Source of the DNA: Prevotella sp. UBA2755
Lineage (GTDB): Bacteria > Bacteroidota > Bacteroidia > Bacteroidales > Bacteroidaceae
Length of the DNA stretch: 13,218 nucleotides
Direction: 5' to 3'
Assembly (NCBI GenBank): GCA_002353225.1
Contig: DEJF01000057.1
Location: 40,014 to 53,231, forward strand
Notes under the pieces: model-generated
Databases searched by the model: none
What the model was told of the DNA's origin: nothing
What the model saw: only the letters and a program-made list of their open reading frames with translations
Position numbers and translations under genes: made by a program
In this document: positions 1-7,444 of the stretch, one piece after another
Numbering within the stretch: the stretch's first letter is position 1
Layout: the number at the start of each line of letters is the position of its first letter

Positions 1-1050
1 TCCTTGCCTATCTTAGCCGACTTCTTATTTGACATTCAGGACAACGTGCTTCATCTGACCGCTTCCGATAGCGAGAATGTGATGAACACACAGGTGGAAC
101 TGACTGACTGTGACGGCAATGCCCGCTTTGCTATCGGCAACCACGACTTGTTAGAGGCAATGAAGGGTTTCTCCGAGCAGCCTATCACCTTTGATGTCAA
201 CCAACAGGAGAATTCCGCTAAGATCAGTTACCAGAATGGTATGTTCTCACTGCCTATTGAGAATGCAGACGAGTATCCCCAAGCACAGTCTATCAATGAG
301 GGTGCCCATGTCATTACCATTTCCAGTGACTTGCTGGCAGAGAACATCAACCGCTCGTTGTTCGCCACCGCACAGGATGAACTTCGCCCTGTGATGAACG
401 GCATTTACTTCGACCTCACCCCAGAGTGTCTTGCTGTTGTAGCCTCCGACGGACACAAGTTGGTACGCAACAAGGTATTCACTATCCAAAGTGAGCAGCC
501 TGCCGCTTTTATTCTGCCTAAGAAGCCTGCTTCCCTGCTGAAGAACCTGTTACAGAAAGACGGTGGTGACGTGGAGATTCGCTTTGATGAGCGTAATTCA
601 CAGATTAACTATGGTGACGGACAGATCACCTGTCGTCTGATAGAGGGTCGCTATCCTAACTATAATTCTGTCATTCCCCAGGGTAATCCAAATGTGCTGA
701 CGATTGACCGTCTCGGACTCCTTGCTGCCCTTCGCCGCGTACAACCGTTCGCCAATGACTCCAGCAATCTGATTCGCTTCCATGTAGAAGGTGGAACACT
801 GCAACTGGACGCAGAGGACTATGACTTCTCAAAAACCGCCACTGAACGTATGTCATGTGACTATAATGGTCAGCCGATGAGTATTGGGTTCAAGGGTGCT
901 TCCTTCATTGAAATCTTGAGCAACTTCGATTGTCAGGATGTGATTATCCAACTTGCAGACCCCAGCCGTGCCGGACTGGTACTGCCCTCTGAGCAGCCAG
1001 AGAATCAGGATGTACTGATGCTGATGATGCCTATGCTCATCAACGACTAA
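1..1050 (+). CDS. dnaN: DNA polymerase III beta subunit (sliding clamp), 5'-truncated by the window edge
   Basis: The beta clamp is the ring-shaped dimer that holds the replicative polymerase and many repair proteins on DNA. The reading frame is open from base 1. The first codons read Ser-Leu-Pro-Ile-Leu, which matches the end of the conserved SLPIL segment near residue 26-30 of full-length clamps, so about 25 residues are missing and the true start is upstream of the window. The TTG at position 4 is therefore an internal leucine, not a start. Visible family features are the TASD segment near the beginning, an RPVMNGIYF-like stretch in the middle domain, the EGRYPNY motif, and the C-terminal MMPMLIND tail, equivalent to the MPMRL end that lines the peptide-binding pocket in the E. 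coli clamp. The next gene starts 11 bases downstream, so dnaN probably leads an operon of replication and repair genes. The identification is firm. Confidence 0.96.
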   Translation, partial: SLPILADFLFDIQDNVLHLTASDSENVMNTQVELTDCDGNARFAIGNHDLLEAMKGFSEQPITFDVNQQENSAKISYQNGMFSLPIENADEYPQAQSINEGAHVITISSDLLAENINRSLFATAQDELRPVMNGIYFDLTPECLAVVASDGHKLVRNKVFTIQSEQPAAFILPKKPASLLKNLLQKDGGDVEIRFDERNSQINYGDGQITCRLIEGRYPNYNSVIPQGNPNVLTIDRLGLLAALRRVQPFANDSSNLIRFHVEGGTLQLDAEDYDFSKTATERMSCDYNGQPMSIGFKGASFIEILSNFDCQDVIIQLADPSRAGLVLPSEQPENQDVLMLMMPMLIND

Positions 1051-1061
1051 ACAGATAGCGA

Positions 1062-1919
1062 ATGAAACTGAATTTACAGAAACCACTTGTAATATTTGAT
1101 TTGGAGACCACGGGCCTTGACCTTGTCAAGGACCGTGTCATTCAAATATCCTATATCAAGGTTTACCCCGATGGCAGGGAGGAGCGCGGCAACCATCTCA
1201 TCAACCCCGAGAAGCCAATTCCTGAGGTAGTAGAGAATTTGACGGGCATCAAGAATGAAGACGTGAAGGACAAGCCGACTTTCAAGCAGATGGCACAGCA
1301 ACTGAATCAGGTATTCAGTGGTAGTGACATCGCCGGCTATAATTCCAACCATTTTGACGTGCCCCTGCTCGCTGAAGAGTTCCTACGTGCCGGTGTAGAC
1401 TTCGATTTCTCCAAGTGCCGGTTGATAGACGTGCAGACCATCTATCATAAGATGGAACGCCGTAATCTTGCCGCTGCCTATAAGTTCTATTGCGGCAGAA
1501 AGATGGAAGAGGACTTTACCGCCCATCGTGCCGATGAGGATACAGAGGCGACCTATCGGGTACTACAAGGACAATTGGATATGTACACCGCAGAGAAACA
1601 GGAAGACCCAGAGCGTATCCTTCAGAATGACATGCAGTATCTTGCTGATTTCTCGAAAGCCAACAACAACATCGACTTTGCCGGTCGTATTGTATGGGGA
1701 GAATTGAAAGACCGCACAGGGAAAACGGTTCTTGACAAGGACGGCAACCCCGTCATGACGGAAGTCTTCAACTTCGGGAAGTACAAGGGACAGCCTGTCA
1801 CACAGGTGCTCCGTTATGACCCTGGCTATTATAGTTGGATATTAGGTGGCGATTTCACTTATAACACCAAACAAGTACTCACACGCATCCGTCTTCGTGA
1901 GAGTCAAATGAACGCATGA
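1062..1919 (+). CDS. DEDDh 3'-5' exonuclease (DnaQ-like) with ExoX-type C-terminal module
   Basis: This 285-residue protein is a 3'-5' exonuclease of the DnaQ/epsilon superfamily, expected to use two metal ions to remove nucleotides from DNA 3' ends. The catalytic set is complete: Asp13 and Glu15 in the FDLETTG motif (Exo I), Asp99 in the YNSNHFD motif (Exo II), and His155 with Asp160 in HRADED (Exo III), which makes it the DEDDh type. After about residue 205 a second small module contains FNFGKYKGQPV (236-246) and DPGYYSWIL (253-261). This resembles the C-terminal module of exodeoxyribonuclease X-like proteins and is not part of a bare proofreading subunit. The gene starts 11 bases after dnaN and its stop overlaps the coaBC start by 4 bases. 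It could be a proofreading subunit acting with the polymerase or a separate repair exonuclease. The extra module favours the latter, but the sequence does not decide it. Confidence 0.88.
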   Translation: MKLNLQKPLVIFDLETTGLDLVKDRVIQISYIKVYPDGREERGNHLINPEKPIPEVVENLTGIKNEDVKDKPTFKQMAQQLNQVFSGSDIAGYNSNHFDVPLLAEEFLRAGVDFDFSKCRLIDVQTIYHKMERRNLAAAYKFYCGRKMEEDFTAHRADEDTEATYRVLQGQLDMYTAEKQEDPERILQNDMQYLADFSKANNNIDFAGRIVWGELKDRTGKTVLDKDGNPVMTEVFNFGKYKGQPVTQVLRYDPGYYSWILGGDFTYNTKQVLTRIRLRESQMNA

Positions 1920-3115
1920 GTATGCTTAAAGGCAAGAAGATCGTTTTAGGAATTACAGGCTCTATCGCAGCCTACAAGGCTTGCTATATCATCCGTGGAC
2001 TGATAAAGGCAGGCGCGGAGGTACAGGTGGTCATCACACCTGCAGGGAAAGAGTTTATCACGCCTATCACCCTATCAGCACTAACACAGAAACCTGTTAT
2101 CAGTGATTTCTTCTCACAACGTGACGGTACGTGGCACTCTCATGTGGCACTTGGTCTTTGGGCAGATGCCATGCTCATCGCTCCCTGTACTGCCTCTACT
2201 CTTGGCAAAATGGCTCATGGCGTTGCAGACAACATGCTGATTACCACCTATCTCTCCATGAAGGCGCCTGTGTTCATCGCACCTGCAATGGATCTGGATA
2301 TGTATCAGCACCCCACAACCCAGGAGAACCTCCGCAAATTGCAGTCTTTTGGCAATCAGATTATCGAACCACGAAGCGGTTTTCTTGCCTCAGGACTGGA
2401 AGGAAAAGGACGTATGGAAGAGCCAGAGAGAATCGTGGAGTTCTTAGACTGCGCGCTCTCTACCCCGTCCCCACTCGCCGGGAAGAAGATCATGATCACC
2501 GCCGGACCTACCTATGAGAAGATAGACCCTGTCCGCTTTATCGGCAACTATAGTAGTGGGAAGATGGGATTTGCCCTCGCGGAGGAATGCGCCCTTCAGG
2601 GGGCTGAGGTAGAACTGGTGTCAGGTCCTGTCGCCCTGACAACCAATCATCCTCACATTCACCGCACCGACGTGGAGAGTTGTGAGGAGATGTATCAGGC
2701 AGCGACAAGTATCTATGCGACAAGTGATGCCGCTATCCTTTGTGCCGCCGTTGCCGACTTCCGTCCAGAGACTATCGCTGAGGAGAAAATCAAGAGAGAG
2801 CATGACGACCTTGTCATCCGCCTGACACCTACCCACGATATTGCTGCGGCATTGGGACAGATGAAACGGAAAGACCAACGACTGATCGGTTTTGCTTTGG
2901 AGACCAACGACGAACAGCAGAATGCACAAAAGAAACTGGAACGCAAGAACCTCGACTTTATCGTATTGAATTCCTTACGTAACGAAGGTACCTGTTTCCA
3001 GTCGGACGAGAACCAGATCAGCATCATCTCCCACAAAGGACAGAAAGACTATCCCCGTAAACCAAAGAAAGAGGTCGCTACCGATATTGTTAACGAATTA
3101 GCATCCATCCTATGA
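1916..3115 (+). CDS. coaBC: Bifunctional phosphopantothenoylcysteine decarboxylase / phosphopantothenate-cysteine ligase
   Basis: This cytoplasmic enzyme carries out two consecutive steps of coenzyme A synthesis: joining 4'-phosphopantothenate to cysteine (CoaB) and decarboxylating the product to 4'-phosphopantetheine with FMN (CoaC). At 399 residues it has the usual length. The N-terminal flavoprotein half (about 1-180) shows GITGSIAAYKA and the catalytic His76 in HSHVAL. The C-terminal half (about 188-399) shows ITAGPTYEKIDPVRFIGN, NYSSGKMG for nucleotide binding, and CAAVADFRP. Two decarboxylase positions differ from the E. coli enzyme: Asp126 stands where E. coli has Asn125 (PAMD instead of PAMN), and Ser159 stands where it has Cys158 (ASG instead of ACG). 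This looks lineage-typical rather than a sign of decay. Both ends overlap neighbours by ATGA (1916-1919 and 3112-3115). A second ATG lies two codons in; the first is preferred because it forms the overlap. Confidence 0.96.
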   Translation: MSMLKGKKIVLGITGSIAAYKACYIIRGLIKAGAEVQVVITPAGKEFITPITLSALTQKPVISDFFSQRDGTWHSHVALGLWADAMLIAPCTASTLGKMAHGVADNMLITTYLSMKAPVFIAPAMDLDMYQHPTTQENLRKLQSFGNQIIEPRSGFLASGLEGKGRMEEPERIVEFLDCALSTPSPLAGKKIMITAGPTYEKIDPVRFIGNYSSGKMGFALAEECALQGAEVELVSGPVALTTNHPHIHRTDVESCEEMYQAATSIYATSDAAILCAAVADFRPETIAEEKIKREHDDLVIRLTPTHDIAAALGQMKRKDQRLIGFALETNDEQQNAQKKLERKNLDFIVLNSLRNEGTCFQSDENQISIISHKGQKDYPRKPKKEVATDIVNELASIL

Positions 3116-4011
3116 AAAGAGTCATCTGGCTTATCATCATCATACTCTGTCCATTCAGTCTCCATGCACAGGAACTGAATGCGAAGATTACGATAAACCA
3201 TGCCCAAATTCAAGGAACGGATGCCAGTGTCTTTGAGACTTTACAACAGGCTTTAGAGCAATTCGTCAACGAGCGGCAATGGACTGATTATCAATTCCAA
3301 AAGCACGAGCGTATCAATTGCAACTTTAATATTACTGTCACTAAATACAACAAGGACGAAAACCGCTTTGAGGCTACAGCGATGATACAGGCTAACCGCC
3401 CTGTTTATCAGTCCACGTACACCACCACCTTATATAATAATAAGGATGCTGACTTCAACTTCGACTATATCCAATACGACCAGTTGAACTTTCAGGAAGA
3501 GATGATAGACAATCAGTTGACCGCCCTCTTCGCCTATTATGCCTACCTGATCATCGGACTTGACCTTGACAGTTTCTCCCCATTGGGTGGAACAGATGTC
3601 CTGCAACGCTGTCTGAATCTGGTAAACAACACGCAGAACTTAGGGTTTACCGGATGGAAGGCTTTTGAGACAAGCCGCAACCGCTTTGCCATCATCAACG
3701 ACTATCTGGACGAGGGTCTGAAGCCTTTGCGCCAGTTACAATACGACTACTATCGTACTGGACTTGACGAGATGGCGAACAATGCGGAGCGCGGCAGGGC
3801 AAATGTCACAACAGCGCTTAATAACTTAAAAGAGGCGCACCAGAATAAGCCGCTGAGTCTGCTGCCACAGATATGGACAGACTACAAGCGGGATGAACTT
3901 GCCTCCATCTACCATGGGAAAGGTACCCAGAAAGAGAAAGAGCAGGTGTATGAACTACTATTCTCCATCAATGCCTCACAAAGTAATGCGTGGGACAAAA
4001 TCAAGAATTAG
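3112..4011 (+). CDS. porD: DUF4835 family protein, PorD-like (type IX secretion)
   Basis: This 299-residue protein has a clear signal peptide: Met-Lys-Arg, a hydrophobic run rich in Ile and Leu, and a probable cleavage after SLHA, leaving a mature protein that starts QELNAKITINHAQIQG. That start, followed by a segment ending in the ERINCNF stretch, is characteristic of the DUF4835 family. The family is restricted to Bacteroidetes and is annotated as PorD, a component or accessory protein of the type IX secretion system. Its biochemical role is not known to me, and the sequence shows no enzymatic motif. There is no second membrane segment, so it is expected to be periplasmic or associated with the outer membrane. 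It overlaps coaBC by 4 bases and lies 3 bases before recN. The order coaBC-DUF4835-recN is one I recall from several Bacteroidetes genomes. The family assignment is strong; the function rests on family annotation only. Confidence 0.87.
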   Translation: MKRVIWLIIIILCPFSLHAQELNAKITINHAQIQGTDASVFETLQQALEQFVNERQWTDYQFQKHERINCNFNITVTKYNKDENRFEATAMIQANRPVYQSTYTTTLYNNKDADFNFDYIQYDQLNFQEEMIDNQLTALFAYYAYLIIGLDLDSFSPLGGTDVLQRCLNLVNNTQNLGFTGWKAFETSRNRFAIINDYLDEGLKPLRQLQYDYYRTGLDEMANNAERGRANVTTALNNLKEAHQNKPLSLLPQIWTDYKRDELASIYHGKGTQKEKEQVYELLFSINASQSNAWDKIKN

Positions 4012-4014
4012 AAG

Positions 4015-5673
4015 ATGCTTAGACAACTATACATCAAGAATTTCACACTGATTGATGAACTCAATATCGAGTTACGCCCTGGTTTCTCTGTCATTACAGG
4101 TGAGACGGGAGCCGGTAAGAGCATCATCCTCGGTGCTATCGGACTCCTCTTAGGACAACGTGCCGACTCCAAGACCATTAAGCAAGGTGCCGACCGCTGC
4201 ATCATCGAAGCCCACTTCGACCTGAGCCGCTACCAGTTGAAGTCTTTCTTTGAGGATAATGACATCGACTATGATGCCAATGACTGCATTATCCGTCGTG
4301 AACTCACGGCGGCAGGCAAGAGCCGTGCCTTCATCAACGACACCCCTGTCGCCTTGTCGTCCTTAAAGGAACTGGGTGACATGTTGGTGGATGTCCACTC
4401 CCAGCATCAGAACCTGTTATTAGGTAAACAAGACTTCCAACTGGAGGTGGTTGACACACTTGCCAAGGACCAGGACAGTCTTATTGCCTATCAGAAAGAA
4501 TTCTCCGCTTACCACGACAAGCAGTGTGAGTTGCAGACCTTACAGGAGGAGATGGAACGCAACCGCCAGAACATTGACTTCCTGCAGTTCCAATACAACG
4601 AACTGGAACAAGCCCATCTCGTTGAGGACGAACAGGAGGAGATGGAGCAACAGCGTGACACGATGGCACATAGTGAGGATATCAAGACGGCACTCTATGA
4701 GACCAAGAACCATCTTGCAGACGATGAGCAAGGTGTCCTTCCCCTACTCCGCAAGTCACTCTCTGCCCTGCAATCTATCTCGAAGGTCTATCCCACGACA
4801 GAGGAATGGACCGCCCGCATGGAGAGTTGCCAGATAGAACTCAAAGATATCGCACAGGATGTGGAGGGACACTTGGAGGACATCGATTTCGACCCTGCCG
4901 AACTGGACCGTATCAACCAACGTCTTGACAAGATATATGACCTACAAAAGAAATACCATGTTGAGACCGTGGCGGAACTGATTAGTCTGCGTGATGAGTT
5001 AAAGCGACAACTGAGTCAGATAGAGAATAGCGACGAGGCATTGGCAATCCTGCAAGAAGAACTCCATACCCTTCAGCAGACATGTTTGCAAAAAGCCGAC
5101 AAACTTACCAGACTCCGTCAGAAAGCCGCTAAGGATATAGAGCAGCAGATGAAAGAGCGTTTGAAATCACTCGGTATGCCGAATGTCCGTTTTGAGGTGA
5201 CCATCCAAAAGACGGACCTGCGTAAAGATGGACAAGACGATATCGCCTTCCTCTTCAGTGCTAACACATCCAGTCCGTTGCAACCTATCGCTCAGGTAGC
5301 CTCTGGTGGTGAGATAGCCCGTGTGATGCTCTCCCTGAAGGCGATGATCAGCGGAGCCGTCAAACTCCCCACCATCATCTTCGACGAGATAGACACAGGA
5401 GTCAGTGGAAAGATTGCCGAGCGTATGGCTGAGATCATGCAGGAGATGGGAGCCAATGACCGTCAGGTCATCTCTATTACACACCTCCCACAGATTGCCG
5501 CCCTTGGTACTACCCATTATCGTGTTTCCAAACAAGAGACCGCAATGGGCACAACCAGTCGGATGCAACTTCTCTCCGATGAGGAGCGCATCCATGAGAT
5601 TGCCCAAATGCTCAGTGGCAGTGATATCTCCGCCGCCGCTATACAAAACGCTAAAGAATTACTGAAATTATGA
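4015..5673 (+). CDS. recN: DNA repair protein RecN
   Basis: RecN is an SMC-like ATPase that acts early in double-strand break repair, binding DNA and helping RecA-dependent recombination. At 552 residues it is full length for the family. The N-terminal ATPase half contains the Walker A motif GETGAGKS (29-36) within a typical MLRQLYIKNFTLID opening. The central region, about 155-380, is rich in Glu, Gln, Lys and Leu heptads and forms the antiparallel coiled coil. The C-terminal half holds the ABC signature ASGGE (429-433) and the Walker B stretch IIFDEID with Asp457 and Glu458, followed by the D-loop TGVSG and the switch sequence SITHLPQIAA. The gene begins 3 bases after the PorD-like gene and its stop overlaps the start of the next gene (ATGA, 5670-5673). 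Nothing is missing or unusual. Confidence 0.97.
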   Translation: MLRQLYIKNFTLIDELNIELRPGFSVITGETGAGKSIILGAIGLLLGQRADSKTIKQGADRCIIEAHFDLSRYQLKSFFEDNDIDYDANDCIIRRELTAAGKSRAFINDTPVALSSLKELGDMLVDVHSQHQNLLLGKQDFQLEVVDTLAKDQDSLIAYQKEFSAYHDKQCELQTLQEEMERNRQNIDFLQFQYNELEQAHLVEDEQEEMEQQRDTMAHSEDIKTALYETKNHLADDEQGVLPLLRKSLSALQSISKVYPTTEEWTARMESCQIELKDIAQDVEGHLEDIDFDPAELDRINQRLDKIYDLQKKYHVETVAELISLRDELKRQLSQIENSDEALAILQEELHTLQQTCLQKADKLTRLRQKAAKDIEQQMKERLKSLGMPNVRFEVTIQKTDLRKDGQDDIAFLFSANTSSPLQPIAQVASGGEIARVMLSLKAMISGAVKLPTIIFDEIDTGVSGKIAERMAEIMQEMGANDRQVISITHLPQIAALGTTHYRVSKQETAMGTTSRMQLLSDEERIHEIAQMLSGSDISAAAIQNAKELLKL

Positions 5674-7340
5674 AAAGATTATTATTAGTATTACCTTTAT
5701 ACCTGTTCACCCTTCTACCATTGTCCGCCCAGTCATGGGCATCCAAGGCAATAAAGTCACTATTGACAGTAAAAACCTTCTCCGCTGACGGCACACTTCT
5801 TGCCAGTAGCACTGGTTTCTTTATCGGCACTGACGGTGAGGCTGTCAGCAGTTACGCCCCCTTCAAGGGAGCCCTACGTGCCGTGGTAATTGACGCACAA
5901 GGCAAAGAGTATCCTGTGGAGTTCATGTTAGGTGCCAACGAGACCTATGATGTAGCCAAGTTCCAGGTTGCCGCACGAAAGACCACACCTCTTGCCATTG
6001 CGGCAAATGCCACTAATGGTAGTAGTGTCTGGCTCCTGCCCTATGCTGTCAACAAAACACCCGAATGTGTTCAAGGAACGGTCAGCAGTGCGGAACAGTT
6101 TCAAGAGAAATACCAATACTACACACTCTCCATGACAGTCGAGGAAAGCCAAGTCAGTTGTCCTGTCCTCAATCAGAATGGAGAGGTAGTAGGCATTATC
6201 CAACCGTCTGCTGGTGATAAGAAAGGAACCTCCTATGCTATCAGTGCCCGGTATGCAGCAGACCTGAAGATCAGTGGACTGAGTGTCAACGACCCGGTCA
6301 TGAAACAAACACAGATTCCTATCGCCTTGCCAGATGATACCAAGGAAGCACTGCTATCCCTCTTCCTTGCCTCCTCCTCGATGAGCGAGAGCCAGTATGC
6401 CAATATGGTGGAGCGTTTCATCCTGAAATTCCCCAATGAGGCTGATGGTTATATCTATCGTGCCCGCTACCAGACTTCCAAAGGTAATTTCAGCAGTGCC
6501 GAGGAGGATATGCAGCAAGCAGTAAGAATTGGAGGAGCACAAGATGATGTCCACTACCAATACGCTGAACTCATCTACCAGAAAGCACTCTATCAAAGTG
6601 ACAAGCCATTCAGTGCATGGACACTCGATAAGGCTTTCAGCGAGTCACAAGAGGCATACCGTATCAACCCCATGTCTGTCTATTTACAGCAACAGGCACA
6701 GATTCGCTATGCCCAAAGACAATATGCTGAGGCATACAATCTCTATGACCAACTCACCCGTAGTGACCTCCGCAGTGCAGATATTTTCTTTGCCGCCTCA
6801 CAATGTAAGGCACAGTTGAATGAGCCAGAACAGCAACTCGCCTTATTAGACAGCGCCGTCAATCAGTTCAGTCGTCCTTATGTCAAGACAGCGGCTCCCT
6901 ATCTGTTTGCCCGTGCTCAGGCATTATATAATCACGAGAAATACCGCCCTGCCGTCAACGACTACAACGAGTACGCCGAACTGATGGGCAGTCAGTTAGG
7001 AGCCCCCTTCTATTATCAGCGTGAACTTGCCGAACTGGGTGGGCATCTCTACCAGCAGGCATTGAACGATATCAACAAGGCTATCGAACTGGATCCCACT
7101 GAGTCCATGTACTATGCCGAGAAAGCATCCCTGCAAGTACGTGTCGGTATGCATAAGGATGCCATAGAGACGGCACGCCAACTGATACAAATGTCACCAG
7201 ACCTTTCTGACGGTTACCTGTTCTTAGGCTTAGGACAATGCCTGACAAACCAGAAAGCGGAAGGTGTGAAGAATCTCAATAAAGCAAAAGAAATGGGTAA
7301 TGAGCAGGCACAGTCTCTTATCGAGAAATACGCTAAATAA
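5670..7340 (+). CDS. Exported protein with a trypsin-like (probably inactive) domain and TPR repeats
   Basis: A signal peptide (MKRLLLVLPLYLF..., likely cleavage after Ala20 in LSAQ) sends this 556-residue protein across the inner membrane. Residues about 28-205 follow the layout of HtrA-like trypsin domains: an STGFFIGTDG strand like GSGFVIDxDG, a YDVAKFQV segment like TDLALLKI, and NQNGEVVGI like NLDGEVIGI, then a TSYAIS segment like the family's xGFAIP. The aspartate of the triad is present (Asp94), but by hand alignment the histidine position is Ala63 and the serine position is Val162, with Ser163 next to it, so proteolysis is doubtful. From about residue 240 to the end there are roughly seven TPR-like helical pairs, for example around YIYRARYQTSKGNFSSAEED and in the ESMYYAEKASL segment, suggesting protein-protein binding in the periplasm. 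It overlaps recN by 4 bases. There is no PDZ domain and I see no type IX sorting domain. The function is unknown. Confidence 0.82.
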   Translation: MKRLLLVLPLYLFTLLPLSAQSWASKAIKSLLTVKTFSADGTLLASSTGFFIGTDGEAVSSYAPFKGALRAVVIDAQGKEYPVEFMLGANETYDVAKFQVAARKTTPLAIAANATNGSSVWLLPYAVNKTPECVQGTVSSAEQFQEKYQYYTLSMTVEESQVSCPVLNQNGEVVGIIQPSAGDKKGTSYAISARYAADLKISGLSVNDPVMKQTQIPIALPDDTKEALLSLFLASSSMSESQYANMVERFILKFPNEADGYIYRARYQTSKGNFSSAEEDMQQAVRIGGAQDDVHYQYAELIYQKALYQSDKPFSAWTLDKAFSESQEAYRINPMSVYLQQQAQIRYAQRQYAEAYNLYDQLTRSDLRSADIFFAASQCKAQLNEPEQQLALLDSAVNQFSRPYVKTAAPYLFARAQALYNHEKYRPAVNDYNEYAELMGSQLGAPFYYQRELAELGGHLYQQALNDINKAIELDPTESMYYAEKASLQVRVGMHKDAIETARQLIQMSPDLSDGYLFLGLGQCLTNQKAEGVKNLNKAKEMGNEQAQSLIEKYAK

Positions 7341-7351
7341 AAAGAACTGCT

Positions 7352-7370
7352 AATATTAATTAATAATATT
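7352..7370. repeat. AT-rich imperfect inverted repeat upstream of the isomerase promoter
   Basis: The stretch AATATTAATTAATAATATT is palindromic apart from one unpaired A: its core TATTAATTAATA (7354-7365) is a perfect inverted repeat. It contains only A and T and its last two bases belong to the TTTG box of the promoter. It could be an AT-rich upstream element for RNA polymerase, an operator, or a weak end for transcripts of the preceding cluster. The sequence alone does not choose between these. Confidence 0.4.
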
Positions 7371-7400
7371 TGGTTTATTCTCGATAAATTCTTATCTTTG
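7369..7400 (+). promoter_or_regulatory. Bacteroidetes-type primary sigma promoter for the isomerase gene
   Basis: A TTTG box at 7369-7372 and TATCTTTG at 7393-7400 are separated by 20 bases. This matches the known Bacteroidetes consensus of TTTG at -33 and TAnnTTTG at -7. Transcription should begin about 6-8 bases after 7400, giving a leader of roughly 40 bases before the ATG at 7445. The leader is A-rich near the start codon (ATTAAAAC) and has no Shine-Dalgarno sequence, which is normal for the phylum. Confidence 0.85.
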
Positions 7401-7444
7401 CACCATTGGTAACTAAGCAATACTTTATTAAACACAATTAAAAC

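Noticed and set aside
4..6. TTG as a possible start of dnaN
   Set aside because: The frame is open to base 1 and the first residues match an internal conserved segment of the clamp, so the gene is cut by the window edge.
2288..2410. CoaBC as a decaying or non-functional gene because of the changed active-site residues
   Set aside because: The frame is intact, all other motifs including His76 are present, and the replacements are conservative and probably typical of the phylum.
5167..5646. 159-codon open frame on the minus strand opposite recN
   Set aside because: It covers the conserved RecN ATPase region in the other strand; the translation has no family features and it is a by-product of codon composition.
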